From: JAKFDI01 sp044508835
GTDB lineage: Bacteria > Pseudomonadota > Gammaproteobacteria > Burkholderiales > Burkholderiaceae_C
Reading direction: 5' to 3'
NCBI GenBank assembly: GCA_044508835.1
Contig: JBIQHD010000034.1
Location: 1-50,761, forward strand
Length of the DNA stretch: 50,761 nt
The translations under genes were made by a program, and so were the position numbers. The notes below the pieces were generated by a model. The model made no database searches, had not been told where the DNA came from, and saw nothing but the letters and a program-made list of their open reading frames with translations. Position 1 is the first letter of the stretch. Every line of letters starts with the position of its first letter. Shown here one piece after another: positions 42,518 to 50,761 of the stretch.

Positions 42518-42784
42518 ATGATTCTCGTCGCCATCGGCTGGATGTACGTGGTGCTGATGATGGCGGCCGCGGAAGCGGCCAGCCCCGGCGGCACGCTGCT
42601 GGGCGCCCTGGCCACCCTGCTGCTCTATGGCGTGCTGCCCTTGTCGATCGTGCTTTACGTGATGGGTTCCCCGGCGCGGCGGCGGGCGCGCCGCTCGGCC
42701 GAGGCGCGGGCGGCCTCAGGTCCGCCAGACGGCGGCGGCCATGCGGCCGGTGACGCGGTCGCGCCGGAACGAGAAGAAGCGTGA
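42518..42784 (+). CDS. Small membrane protein of unknown function
   Basis: An 88-residue protein with two hydrophobic helices (about 1-21 and 27-49), a basic stretch (RRRARR) and a polar Gly/Ala-rich tail. No motif is recognised. It lies in the space between divergent phaC and convergent pgeF, with the last 69 bp overlapping the end of pgeF on the other strand. No strong ribosome site is visible. Small proteins of this layout occur beside phaC or pgeF in related organisms as far as I recall, so I keep it with moderate confidence. Confidence 0.6.
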   Translation: MILVAIGWMYVVLMMAAAEAASPGGTLLGALATLLLYGVLPLSIVLYVMGSPARRRARRSAEARAASGPPDGGGHAAGDAVAPEREEA

Positions 42785-43459
42785 GGCGTCGGCCACCGTG
42801 CACCAGGTGCCGCCGGCCGGGGCGGCGACGCCGCAGCCGCGCAGCCGGTCGCGCGCCAGCCCGGGCAGGTCGGCCAGCCACTTGCCCGGCGCGGCCGGCT
42901 TGAAGCGCGCCGGATCGGCCTGCCGCGCATCGGCGCCGAAGGCCTGCAGCACGTCCTCGCCCACCTCGAAGTGCGCCGGGCCGATGCACGCCCCCAGCCA
43001 GGCGTGCACCTCGGCGTCGCCGGTGGCGTCGCGCAGCGCGGCGACGGTGGCCTCCAGCACCCCGCCGGCCAGCCCGCGCCAGCCGGCATGCGCCGCAGCC
43101 ACGCCGCCGGGCGCGGCGAAGAGCACGGGCAGGCAGTCGGCCACCTGCACCGTGCAGGCGATGCCCCGCTCGGTGGTGAGGCTGGCGTCGGCCTCGTGCG
43201 GCGGCGCCTCCAGGTCGGCCGCGGTGAGTCGCACCACCCGCGCGCCGTGCACCTGGCGGAGCCACACCGGCCGCGCCCCGCCCAGCGCCTGCGCGAAGCG
43301 CGCCTGGTTGTGCGCCACGGCCGCCTCGTCGTCGCCGATGCCGTGCTTGAGGTTCAGGCCGTCGAAGGGCGCGGCACTGGTGCCGCCCCGGCGCGTGGTC
43401 ATCAGCGCGCCGGCGCCCGGCAGGCGCGGGTCGGGCTCGAGCCAGTCGGGATGGCGCAT
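42716..43459 (-). CDS. pgeF: Peptidoglycan editing factor / multicopper-laccase-fold protein
   Basis: A 247-residue YfiH-family protein. The metal-binding set is visible: QVHGARV, ADCLPVLF, AAAHAGWRGL and, towards the C terminus, FFSFRRDRVTGRMA. PgeF removes wrongly incorporated L-Ser-containing muropeptide precursors, and homologues also act as purine-nucleoside enzymes. Its start codon is directly followed on the minus strand by the stop of the isomerase gene (no gap), so the three genes 42716-44815 look like one operon. The 3' end overlaps the small plus-strand gene by 69 bp. Confidence 0.93.
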   Translation of the reverse strand: MRHPDWLEPDPRLPGAGALMTTRRGGTSAAPFDGLNLKHGIGDDEAAVAHNQARFAQALGGARPVWLRQVHGARVVRLTAADLEAPPHEADASLTTERGIACTVQVADCLPVLFAAPGGVAAAHAGWRGLAGGVLEATVAALRDATGDAEVHAWLGACIGPAHFEVGEDVLQAFGADARQADPARFKPAAPGKWLADLPGLARDRLRGCGVAAPAGGTWCTVADASRFFSFRRDRVTGRMAAAVWRT

Positions 43460-44098
43460 TCAGGCCGCGTCCGGGCAGGCGGAAGGCTGCGTCCGGGCGA
43501 AGGCGTCGAGGGCCATGCACTCGCCGAACACCCGCATCACCGTCGGCACCGCGGCGAGGTCGCAGTCGAAGCGCCGGGCGTTGAAGATCTGCGGCACCAG
43601 CGCGATGTCGGCGAGCGTCGGCGTGTCGCCGTGGCAGAAGCGCCCGGTGGCCGCGTCGCCGGCGAGGCGGCGCTCGACCGCCTGCAGTCCGGTCTCGACC
43701 CAGTGCCGGTACCAGCGGTCCTTGTTCTCGTCGGACACGCCCAGGTCGCGCACCAGGTAGCGCAGCACCCGCAGGTTGTTCAGCGGGTGGATCTCGCAGG
43801 CCACGTCCAGCGCCAGCGCGCGGATGCGCGCCCGGTCGAGCGCGCTGCCCGGCAGCAGCGGCGGCTCGGGGTGGGTCTCGTCGAGGTACTCGACGATGGC
43901 CAGCGACTGCGTGAGCGCCGCCCCGCCGTCCTCCAGCACCGGCACCAGGCCGGTGCGCGACAGGTCCACGTAGGGCGCGGCGAGCTGCTCGTCCTTGACG
44001 AGGTGCACCGGCACGTAGTCGTAGTCCAGCCCCTTGAGCGCCAGGGCGATGCGCACGCGGTACGACGCCGAGGAGCGGAAGTAGTTGTGGAGCCGCAT
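43460..44098 (-). CDS. maiA: Maleylacetoacetate/maleylpyruvate isomerase (zeta-class GST)
   Basis: A 212-residue glutathione-dependent isomerase of tyrosine/homogentisate or gentisate breakdown. The N-terminal YFRSSASYRVRIALALKG carries the zeta-GST SSAS-x-R-V-R-I motif. The C-terminal half (DIALVPQIFNARRF) matches the family. It is followed in transcription by pgeF and preceded by a fumarylacetoacetate hydrolase-family gene 12 bp away; such an isomerase-hydrolase pair would finish aromatic ring breakdown. Pairing with a short 234-residue hydrolase is also compatible with the gentisate enzymes NagL/NagK. Confidence 0.9.
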   Translation of the reverse strand: MRLHNYFRSSASYRVRIALALKGLDYDYVPVHLVKDEQLAAPYVDLSRTGLVPVLEDGGAALTQSLAIVEYLDETHPEPPLLPGSALDRARIRALALDVACEIHPLNNLRVLRYLVRDLGVSDENKDRWYRHWVETGLQAVERRLAGDAATGRFCHGDTPTLADIALVPQIFNARRFDCDLAAVPTVMRVFGECMALDAFARTQPSACPDAA

Positions 44099-44110
44099 GG
44101 CCGCCCCTGC

Positions 44111-44815
44111 TCAGCGCGCGGTGAATTCGACGGCGAGCGGCGGCAGCCCGTCGATGCGCGCGTCCAGCCGGTCGCCGGGCTCCACCGCGGCCACGCCCTC
44201 GGGCGTGCCGGTGAAGATCAGGTCGCCGGGCTGCAGCTCCCAGGCGGCGGACAGGTGCTCGATGACCTCGGCCACGTTCCAGATCAGCTTGCCGAGGGTG
44301 CTCTTCTGCCGCGGCGCGCCGTTCACCTCGAGCACGATGGCCGAGCCCGGGCCGAGCGCCGCCTGCGCCGCCGGCACCAGCGCGCCGATGGGCGCCGACT
44401 CGTCGTAGCCCTTGGCGATGCACCACGGCCGGCCGAGCTTCTTGGCGTCGTTCTGCAGGTCGCGCCGCGTCATGTCGAGCCCGACGGCGTAGCCCCACAC
44501 GTGGTCCATCGCCGCGGCGGCGGGGATGTCGCGCCCGCCCTTGCCGATGGCGACCACCAGCTCCACCTCGTGGTGCAGGCTCCTGGTCAGGCTGGGGTAG
44601 CGGATGCGGACGACCTCGCCCTCGGCCGCCGGCACCACCGCGTCGGCCGGCTTCATGAAGAAGAACGGCGCCTCGCGGCCCGAATGGCCCATCTCGATGG
44701 CGTGCTCCACGTAGTTGCGGCCGACGCAGTAGATGCGGCGCACCGGAAAGGACCGGCCGCCCGGTCCGTGGACGGGAACGCTGGCCGGCGGCGCGGCGGG
44801 AACGACGAAGCTCAT
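44111..44815 (-). CDS. Fumarylacetoacetate hydrolase family protein (fumarylpyruvate hydrolase-like)
   Basis: A 234-residue FAH-fold hydrolase. Key features are YCVGRNYVEHA, the metal-binding HHEVELVVAIGKGG (Glu pair) and GYAVGLDMTRRDLQ (Asp). GKLIWNVAEVIEHLS and LIFTGTPEGVAAVEPGD are the family C-terminal motifs. Its short length resembles fumarylpyruvate hydrolase rather than full fumarylacetoacetase (about 420 residues). ATG 44815 was chosen because it gives the usual N terminus; the reading to 44923 is a longer, unlikely form. It is the first gene of the three-gene operon with the isomerase and pgeF. Confidence 0.9.
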   Translation of the reverse strand: MSFVVPAAPPASVPVHGPGGRSFPVRRIYCVGRNYVEHAIEMGHSGREAPFFFMKPADAVVPAAEGEVVRIRYPSLTRSLHHEVELVVAIGKGGRDIPAAAAMDHVWGYAVGLDMTRRDLQNDAKKLGRPWCIAKGYDESAPIGALVPAAQAALGPGSAIVLEVNGAPRQKSTLGKLIWNVAEVIEHLSAAWELQPGDLIFTGTPEGVAAVEPGDRLDARIDGLPPLAVEFTAR

Positions 44816-44921
44816 GGGCGGGGATCCTTCCGGAGGGAGTGGTCGAGGGACTCGATCGCGTTCGATGATGCCACGCGCCTCGCGCCGCACGCCTGCTCCG
44901 GCCAGACCTAAACTCCGCGCC

Positions 44922-45467
44922 ATGTTTCAAGCCCGCAGCATCAAGCACTGCAAAGCCTGTGGCGCCGAAACGCGCTACATGACGCCCGCGGACGACAACC
45001 GCGAGCGCGCCACCTGCAGCGTCTGCGGCACCGTCCACTACGAGAACCCGCTGAACGTCGTCGGCACCGTGCCGGTGTGGGGCGACCAGGTGCTGCTGTG
45101 CCGCCGCAACATCGAGCCGCGCCACGGCTACTGGACGCTGCCGGCCGGCTTCATGGAGCTGGGCGAGACGCTGGCCCAGGGCGCCGCGCGGGAAACCGAC
45201 GAGGAAGCCGGCGCGCGCATCGAGATGGAGGGCCTGTACACCGTGCTCAACGTGGTGCGCGTCGGCCAGGTGCACTTCTTCTACCGCGCGCGCCTGCTCG
45301 ACACCGATTTCCGGCCCGGGCCGGAATCCATCGAGGCCCGGCTGTTCACCGAAGCCGAGATCCCCTGGGAGGAACTCGCCTTCCGCACCGTGAAGGAAAC
45401 CCTGCGCCGCTACTTCGACGACCGCCGCGCCGGCCGCTTCGATCTGTACTGCGCCGACATCGGCTGA
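44922..45467 (+). CDS. Zinc-ribbon Nudix hydrolase
   Basis: A 181-residue Nudix enzyme. The N-terminal zinc ribbon has HCKACGAE and CSVCGTVHYENP (two CxxC pairs). The Nudix box is GFMELGETLAQGAARETDEEAGARI (G-x5-E-x7-REUxEExGU; here RETDEEAG). Members hydrolyse nucleoside diphosphate derivatives such as ADP-ribose, NAD or FAD; the zinc-ribbon form is common in betaproteobacteria. ATG 44922 gives the ribbon at the normal distance from the N terminus. It is divergent from the FAH-family gene (106 bp). Confidence 0.9.
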   Translation: MFQARSIKHCKACGAETRYMTPADDNRERATCSVCGTVHYENPLNVVGTVPVWGDQVLLCRRNIEPRHGYWTLPAGFMELGETLAQGAARETDEEAGARIEMEGLYTVLNVVRVGQVHFFYRARLLDTDFRPGPESIEARLFTEAEIPWEELAFRTVKETLRRYFDDRRAGRFDLYCADIG

Positions 45468-45534
45468 GGCCGATTCGCGCCAACTAGCGCACGAATACGC
45501 AGGAAACCGGGGCCTCTTGCGCTTGTCGAAGACG

Positions 45535-45560
45535 CCGCCATGCCGAAGCATGTGTGGCGG
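45535..45560. other. Stem-loop between the Nudix gene and the secretion ATPase
   Basis: CCGCC-ATGC-CGAA-GCAT-(GTGT)-GGCGG forms a hairpin with a 4-nt loop and one bulge. It could end the Nudix transcript or lie in the 5' leader of the secretion ATPase mRNA. No T tract follows. The rest of this 155-bp gap shows nothing else definite. Confidence 0.35.
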
Positions 45561-45622
45561 ACCGCGGCGCCATCGCCGGCCGGGTTCCGCCGAGCCAACT
45601 TCATCGCCCGACGGGCGCACCC

Positions 45623-47839
45623 ATGACCGACACGACGGCCACCGCCCTTGCCGCCCCGCCCGCCCCCGCCCCCCGCGCCGCGGCCACGGTGCAGCGCCTG
45701 CGCGAAGACCTGATCCACCCCGACCCGCTGCTCGACTGCCTGGTCGAGGTCTGCCGGCTGCACGGCCAGTCGGCCTCGCGCGCCTCGCTCTCGGCCGGCC
45801 TGCCGCTGTCGGGCGCCACGCAGGGCCGGCTCTCGCTGGAGCTGGCCGAGCGCGCCGCCGCGCGCGCGGGCATGGCCGCCCGCCTGCAGCGCAGCGCGCT
45901 GGAGGCGATCGACGCCGCCGCCCTGCCGGCCATCCTGGTGCTGCAGGGCAACCAGGCTTGCGTGCTGCTCGGCTGGGACGACGACGCCGCGCACGCCCGC
46001 GTGCTGCTGCCCGAGACCGGCCAGGGCGCCGTGACGCTCGGCCGCGAGGAGCTCGCCGGCCGCTACACCGGCATCGCGCTCTACGTGCGCCCGCATTTCC
46101 GCTTCGACGCGCGCACGCCCGAGCTGCGCGCCACGCCCGGCCGGCACTGGTTCTGGGGCGCGCTGCTGCGCCAGCGCTTCGTCTACCGCGACGTGCTGTG
46201 GGCGGCGCTGCTCGTCAACCTGTTCGGGCTCGCGCTGCCGATGTTCACGATGAACGTCTACGACCGCGTGGTGCCCAACCACGCGGTCGAGACGCTGTGG
46301 GTGCTGGCCGCGGGCATGGCGCTGGTGCTGGCGGCCGACCTCTTCATGCGCAAGCTGCGCAGCCACTTCGTCGACGAGGCGAGCGCGCGCATCGACGTGC
46401 AGCTCTCGGCCACGCTGATGGAGCGCGTGCTCGGCATGCGGCTGGAGCACCGGCCGGAGTCGGTGGGCTCCTTCGCCTCCAACCTGCGCGGCTTCGAGCA
46501 GGTGCGCGACTTCATCGCCTCCAGCACCGTGACGGCGCTGGTCGACCTGCCGTTCGCGCTGCTGTTCATCGGCGTGATGGCGTGGATCTCGCCGTGGCTG
46601 GCGATCCCGGTGGTCGTCGCCTTCGGGCTCATGCTGGCCACGGGCTGGCTGCTGCAGCGCCGGCTGCACGAACTGGCGCTCACCACCTACAAGGCCGGCG
46701 CGCTGCGCAACGCCACGCTGGTGGAGAGCCTGTCGGCCATCGAGACCATCAAGACGCTCGGCGCCGAGGGCGCGATCCAGGCCAAGTGGGAGCGCACCAA
46801 CGCCTTCCTCGCCGCCACCAACGTGAAGATGCGCGCCCTGTCCTCGTCGGCCATGTACGGCACGGCCACGCTGTCGCAGGGCGTGACGGTGGTGCTGGTG
46901 CTGATCGGCGTGACCCTGATCGGCCAGCGCGAGCTGACCATGGGCGCGCTCATCGCGGTGACCATGCTCTCGGGCCGCGCGCTGGCGCCGGCCGGGCAGA
47001 TCGTCGGCCTGCTGATGCAGTACCAGGGCGCGCGCACCGCGCTCGAATCGCTGGACCAGGTGATGGACAAGCCGGTCGAGCGCCCGGCCGGCGGCAACTT
47101 CGTGCACCGCCCGGCGCTGCGCGGCGACATCGAGTTCCGCAACGTCAGGTTCGCCTACCCGAACCGCGAGGACAGCGCCATCGAGGGCATGAGCTTCAGG
47201 ATCGCCGCCGGCGAGCGCGTGGCGCTGATCGGTCGCGTGGGCTCGGGCAAGTCCACCGTGCAGCGGCTGATGATGGGGCTGTACCAGCCGACCGAGGGCG
47301 CGGTGCTGCTCGACGGCATCGACCTGCGCCAGCTCGACCCGGCCGACGTGCGCCGCAACGTCGGCTACGTGTCGCAGGACGTGACGCTGTTCTACGGCAC
47401 GCTGCGCGAGAACATCACCTTCGGCGCGCCCTACGCCGACGACGCCGCCGTGCTGGCCGCCGCCGAAGTGGCGGGCATGGCCGACTTCGTGAACCGCCAC
47501 CCGCGCGGCTTCGACATGCCGGTGGGCGAACGCGGCGACTCGCTCTCGGGCGGCCAGCGGCAGACGGTGGGGCTCGCGCGCGCCGTGCTGCACAACGCGC
47601 CCATCCTGCTGCTGGACGAGCCGACCAGCGCCATGGACTTCTCCACCGAATCGCAGATCACCGCCAAGGTGGCCGCCTTCGCGCAGGACAAGACGGTGGT
47701 GCTGGTCACGCACCGCACCTCGATGCTCGCGATGGTGACCCGCGTGATCGTGGTCGACGGCGGCAAGATCGTGGCCGACGGGCCGCGCGACCGCATCATG
47801 GAAGCCTTGGCGAGCGGCCGCATCGCCCGCGCGGCATGA
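45623..47839 (+). CDS. Type I secretion ATPase/permease with C39-like domain (LapB/LssB type)
   Basis: A 738-residue inner-membrane exporter. The N-terminal C39 peptidase-like domain (about 40-160) lacks the catalytic Cys, so it only holds substrate. Transmembrane helices lie between about 190 and 440. The ATPase domain has Walker A GRVGSGKST (about 537-545), signature SLSGGQRQT (about 642-650), Walker B ILLLDEPTSAMD and H-loop VTHRTS. It is of the LssB/LapB group that secretes giant RTX adhesins. It precedes a HlyD-family adaptor by 58 bp and the adhesin itself, so adhesin export is its likely job. No outer-membrane TolC-like gene is seen in the window. Confidence 0.93.
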   Translation: MTDTTATALAAPPAPAPRAAATVQRLREDLIHPDPLLDCLVEVCRLHGQSASRASLSAGLPLSGATQGRLSLELAERAAARAGMAARLQRSALEAIDAAALPAILVLQGNQACVLLGWDDDAAHARVLLPETGQGAVTLGREELAGRYTGIALYVRPHFRFDARTPELRATPGRHWFWGALLRQRFVYRDVLWAALLVNLFGLALPMFTMNVYDRVVPNHAVETLWVLAAGMALVLAADLFMRKLRSHFVDEASARIDVQLSATLMERVLGMRLEHRPESVGSFASNLRGFEQVRDFIASSTVTALVDLPFALLFIGVMAWISPWLAIPVVVAFGLMLATGWLLQRRLHELALTTYKAGALRNATLVESLSAIETIKTLGAEGAIQAKWERTNAFLAATNVKMRALSSSAMYGTATLSQGVTVVLVLIGVTLIGQRELTMGALIAVTMLSGRALAPAGQIVGLLMQYQGARTALESLDQVMDKPVERPAGGNFVHRPALRGDIEFRNVRFAYPNREDSAIEGMSFRIAAGERVALIGRVGSGKSTVQRLMMGLYQPTEGAVLLDGIDLRQLDPADVRRNVGYVSQDVTLFYGTLRENITFGAPYADDAAVLAAAEVAGMADFVNRHPRGFDMPVGERGDSLSGGQRQTVGLARAVLHNAPILLLDEPTSAMDFSTESQITAKVAAFAQDKTVVLVTHRTSMLAMVTRVIVVDGGKIVADGPRDRIMEALASGRIARAA

Positions 47840-47897
47840 GCGCGCCGGGCCGCTCCCAAGCGCTCATCCCGCAGCGCGCAGCGCGGAGGGGAATCCA

Positions 47898-49235
47898 GTG
47901 AGCGCGCCGAACATGCCCGCCGCGGACCCGGCCGGCTTCCTCACCTTCGAGCAGGAAGCCGACGCCGTGATGTCGCGCGCGAAGACCCACCGCGCCCAGC
48001 TCATCGTGCGCTCGGCGCTCGCGGTGGTGCTCGTGCTGATCGTGTGGGCCTCGGTCGCCACGGTGGACGAGGTGACGCGCGGCGACGGCCGGGTGATTCC
48101 CTCGCGCCAGCTCCAGGTGCTGCAGTCGCTCGACGGCGGCGTGGTGACCGAGATCCTCGTGCAGGAGGGCCAGGTGGTCGAGGCCGACCAGCTGCTGCTG
48201 AAGATCGACGAGACGCGCGCCACCTCCGGCGTGCGCGAGAGTGCCGCCCAGGGCTTCGCGCTGCGCGCGCGCCAGGCCCGGCTGCGCGCCATCGCCGAGG
48301 GCGCGGCCTTCCAGCCGCCGGCCGGGCGCGCCGGCGACGAGGAGGAGCGCCGCATCGTCGACGGCGAGCGCCGCCTCTACGAGAGCCGCCTGTCCGAGCT
48401 GAACACCATGCTCGCCATCAACCAGCAGCAGCTGCAGCAGCGCGAGCAGGAGCTGAGCGAAATGCGCGCCCGCAAGGCATCAGCCGAGCGCGGCCTCGGG
48501 CTCGCCGAGCAGGAGCTCGCCAAGACCCGCCCGCTGCTGGCCAGCGGCGCCGTCTCGGAAGTCGACATCCTGCGCCTGCAGCGCGAGGTGTCGCAAAGCC
48601 GCGGCGAGGCCGAGCAGGCGACGGCGCAGATCGCCCGCGTGCAGGCCTCCATCCGCGAGGCGCAGCGCAAGATCCACGAGACCGAGATCGCCTTCCGCAA
48701 CGACGCGCGCAAGGAACTGTCCGAGGTGATGGGCAAGCTCAACGCGCTCAACGAAGGCGCGGTGGCGCTGGTCGACCGGGTGCAGAAATCGCAGGTCAAG
48801 AGCCCCGTGCGCGGGCGCGTGCAGCGGCTGCTCGCCAATACCGTGGGCGGCGTGGTGCAGCCCGGCAAGGACATCGTCGAGATCGTGCCGCTGGACGACC
48901 AGCTCGTGCTCGAAGCCAAGGTGCAGCCCAAGGACATCGCCTTCATCCACCCGGGCCAGGACGCCACCGTCAAGTTCACCGCCTACGACTTCTCCATCTA
49001 CGGCGGCATGGCCGCCAAGGTGGAGAACATCAGCCCCGACACCGTGGTCGACGAGCGCGGCAACGCCTTCTACCTGGTGCGCGTGCGCACCACGGAGCCG
49101 AGCTTCAGCGCCCAGATGCCGATCATTCCCGGCATGACGGCCGAGGTCGACGTGCTCACCGGGCACAAGACGGTGATGTCGTACCTGCTCAAGCCGGTGC
49201 TCAAGGCCAAGGCGTACGCGCTGCGCGAACGCTAG
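47898..49235 (+). CDS. HlyD family type I secretion periplasmic adaptor (LapC type)
   Basis: A 445-residue membrane-fusion protein. It has one N-terminal membrane helix (about 34-53, LIVRSALAVVLVLIVWASV), a biotinyl-lipoyl-like barrel entry (GDGRVIPSRQLQVLQSLDGG, about 62-81), a long Gln/Glu-rich coiled coil (about 145-285), the second lipoyl half (VKSPVRGRVQRLLANTVGGVVQPG) and a beta-barrel tail (PGMTAEVDVLTG). It links the ATPase to an outer-membrane channel. The GTG start has GGAGG 8 nt upstream and is preferred over ATG 47913. Confidence 0.94.
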   Translation: MSAPNMPAADPAGFLTFEQEADAVMSRAKTHRAQLIVRSALAVVLVLIVWASVATVDEVTRGDGRVIPSRQLQVLQSLDGGVVTEILVQEGQVVEADQLLLKIDETRATSGVRESAAQGFALRARQARLRAIAEGAAFQPPAGRAGDEEERRIVDGERRLYESRLSELNTMLAINQQQLQQREQELSEMRARKASAERGLGLAEQELAKTRPLLASGAVSEVDILRLQREVSQSRGEAEQATAQIARVQASIREAQRKIHETEIAFRNDARKELSEVMGKLNALNEGAVALVDRVQKSQVKSPVRGRVQRLLANTVGGVVQPGKDIVEIVPLDDQLVLEAKVQPKDIAFIHPGQDATVKFTAYDFSIYGGMAAKVENISPDTVVDERGNAFYLVRVRTTEPSFSAQMPIIPGMTAEVDVLTGHKTVMSYLLKPVLKAKAYALRER

Positions 49236-49550
49236 CCCGACCGGCGCCGCCTTCCGCTCCATCGCCCCGGATTCCCTCGGGGCGTGACGTAGTGCCGCCC
49301 GCGCCCATGCTGCGGCGCAACAAGACCCTCAAGTCTCCCTTCACCCGGCCGACACCGTGTCGATCCCCGGGACCGGGCCGTGCGGCCGCTGCCTCACCAC
49401 CCACTCGCGGGGTCGCGTTCTTATGCCGCCACATGCCGGCCCGCTCGGTGACTCTGTTCACGAATTCGGCCGCCGTCCGGCGCATAGGAAATGTTGCAAA
49501 ACGTTATCCTGTGCCCGCACTTTTTACCGATTCGACTCCAAGGCCGCCCC
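49236..49550. promoter_or_regulatory. 315-bp intergenic region: terminator-like hairpin, then leader of the adhesin gene
   Basis: A hairpin CGCCCCG-GATTCCCT-CGGGGCG (49263-49284) stands just after the adaptor gene and may terminate or attenuate the secretion transcript. The following 200 bp have no credible gene; the open frame at 49357 overlaps the adhesin and has no ribosome site. A locally A+T-rich stretch (49486-49530, including AAATGTTGCAAAACGTTATCC) marks the probable adhesin promoter. AAGG (49540-49543) is the likely ribosome site. Confidence 0.5.
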
Positions 49551-50761
49551 ATGCCCACACTCATCCAGACCGTCCAGGGAACCGTCAGCGCCGTGTGGGG
49601 CAGCGCCCTCATCCGCGGGGCCGACGGCAAGCTGCGGCCGCTGAAGGTGGGCGATCCCGTTCACCAGGGCGACGTGATCCTGACCAGCGCCGATGGCATC
49701 GTCGAGGTGACGCCGGTCGACGAGGCCCTGCTCGCCCGGCCCCAGCCGGCGCAGCCGTCCGACCTCGACCGCGCCATCGCGCAGCTGAACGAGGACGACC
49801 CGAAAGCCGCCCCCGCGGCCGGCCTGCAGGCCGACGGCGGCGGCGAGCTGACGCCCGGCCTGCGCGTGGACCGCATCTCCGAGTCGATCGGGGCCGCGAC
49901 GGCCCTCTCCCCGGTGGCCGAACCCGCCGGGCAGACCCCGCCGGAGTGGAACGCCCCCGAGGAACAGCCGGCGAACGCCGGCGCGAGCGCCGCCTTCACC
50001 AGCATCGACGCCGATGAAGAAGGCGAGCCGGTGAACCTCGGCCTGCCGCAGCCGGCCGCCGGCGTCATCAGCGTGACCCAGGTGCCCGTGACCGGCCAGA
50101 TCCAGCGCGCCGACGGCAGCATGGTCGCCGCGGGCGACACCGTCGCCGCCGCCGACGTGCCCGGCCTGCGCTACGTGCCCCCGGCCGACTACATGCCCGG
50201 CGACCCGGTGGGCGAGTTCGCCTACCGCGTCGAGGTGAACGGCGACACCGCCACCGGCGGCACCCGCATCACCCTCACGGCGGTGAACGACGCCCCCGTG
50301 GCCGTGGCCGACACCGGCTCGGGCGCCGAGGACACGCCCATCCACGGCAACGTGCTCGCCAACGACAGCGACGTGGACGGCCCGGCGCTGTCCGTCACCG
50401 AGTTCAGCTTCGGCGGCTTCACCTTCGCCGCCGGCTCCACCGGCGCCATCGCCGGCGTGGGCACGCTGCGCATCGGCAGCGACGGCGACTTCGTCTTCAC
50501 GCCGGCCGCCGACTTCAACGGCGCCGTGCCGGCCGCCAGCTACACCGTGAGCGACGGCAGCGCCTCGTCCAGCGCCACGCTGACGCTGAGCGTGACGCCG
50601 GTGAACGACGCGCCCGTGGCCGTCGACGACGTGGCCGCGGCGCGGATCAACACGCCGCTCACGAACATCGACGTGCTGGGCAACGACCGCGACGTCGACG
50701 GCGACACGCTGACGGTCACCGGCGCGAGCCTGCTGAACCCGGCCCTGGGCTCGGTGTCGGT
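49551..50761 (+). CDS. Large Lap-type repetitive adhesin with retention module, N-terminal part; 3' end outside window
   Basis: 403 residues are visible and the frame is open to the edge. Residues 1-60 (TVQGTVSAVWGSALIRGADG, GDPVHQGDVILTSADG) match the retention module that stalls giant adhesins in the outer-membrane channel. DLDRAIAQLNEDDPKAAPAAG (71-91) contains PAAG (88-91), like the di-alanine site that LapG protease cuts in LapA. From about residue 240 come cadherin/VCBS-like repeats of roughly 95 residues: VNDAPVAVADTGSGAEDTPI and VNDAPVAVDDVAAARINTPL, each with the calcium-type NDSDVDG or NDRDVDG motif. It is preceded by its export genes. The total length cannot be judged. Confidence 0.9.
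   Translation, partial: MPTLIQTVQGTVSAVWGSALIRGADGKLRPLKVGDPVHQGDVILTSADGIVEVTPVDEALLARPQPAQPSDLDRAIAQLNEDDPKAAPAAGLQADGGGELTPGLRVDRISESIGAATALSPVAEPAGQTPPEWNAPEEQPANAGASAAFTSIDADEEGEPVNLGLPQPAAGVISVTQVPVTGQIQRADGSMVAAGDTVAAADVPGLRYVPPADYMPGDPVGEFAYRVEVNGDTATGGTRITLTAVNDAPVAVADTGSGAEDTPIHGNVLANDSDVDGPALSVTEFSFGGFTFAAGSTGAIAGVGTLRIGSDGDFVFTPAADFNGAVPAASYTVSDGSASSSATLTLSVTPVNDAPVAVDDVAAARINTPLTNIDVLGNDRDVDGDTLTVTGASLLNPALGSVS

Noticed and set aside
49357..49644. A 95-residue plus-strand ORF before and into the adhesin gene.
   Set aside because: It overlaps the well-supported adhesin start in another frame, has no ribosome site and a composition typical of chance ORFs.

Overview
The window is very GC-rich chromosomal DNA (frequent GTG starts, long spurious antisense ORFs). 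It reads as an aerobic or facultative betaproteobacterium of the order Burkholderiales: betaproteobacterial-type lexA with paired SOS boxes, phaC-phaA-phaB order, a single-chain PurL of 1337 residues, ohrR-ohr, map-glnD, and a Lap-type adhesin locus. No rRNA, tRNA, insertion sequence, prophage or CRISPR array was seen. The genus cannot be fixed from this stretch.

Layout. 1-9.2 kb: end of an ABC-F ATPase, ohrR-ohr peroxide defence, asparaginase divergent from lexA (two CTG-N10-CAG boxes between them), a small helix-hairpin-helix gene in the lexA transcript, a penicillin-acylase-family hydrolase, and a 2-hydroxyacid dehydrogenase overlapping an MFS exporter. 9.2-17.1 kb: DUF302 protein, upp, cobB-type sirtuin, rlmB, two membrane proteins, an XRE/MmyB-type regulator, a flavin monooxygenase, and a predicted metal-dependent hydrolase divergent from its likely TetR regulator. 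17.1-24.9 kb: housekeeping genes purL, map and glnD.

24.9-38.6 kb is the most interesting part. It is a minus-strand respiratory cluster of nine to eleven genes. It encodes a small one-helix subunit, a CuA subunit II, a B-family-like heme-copper subunit I that lacks the active-site tyrosine, a heme O synthase-type UbiA protein, a SCO chaperone, a cytochrome b fused to two [4Fe-4S] clusters and an MvhD-like domain, an anchored protein, a second divergent heme-copper subunit I without the helix VII His-His pair, and a second cytochrome b fused to a plant-type [2Fe-2S] ferredoxin and an FAD/NAD(P)H reductase. DedA and a PLP enzyme follow. Divergent to it are a CtaA-like gene and a Crp/Fnr regulator. 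The operon and the regulator gene each carry an FNR-type box 22 nt from an identical CAGAAT -10 element, that is at -41.5, implying low-oxygen or nitric-oxide control. The cluster may be an NO reductase (NorSY-SenC-like) or microaerobic oxidase module with two dedicated electron-input cytochromes b.

38.6-42.4 kb: polyhydroxyalkanoate operon phaCAB. 42.5-45.5 kb: pgeF, a maleylacetoacetate/maleylpyruvate isomerase, a fumarylacetoacetase-family hydrolase and a zinc-ribbon Nudix hydrolase. 45.6-50.8 kb: a LapB-like type I secretion ATPase, a HlyD-family adaptor and the N terminus of a large repetitive adhesin with a retention module and a PAAG site of the kind cut by LapG. This gene runs off the right edge.
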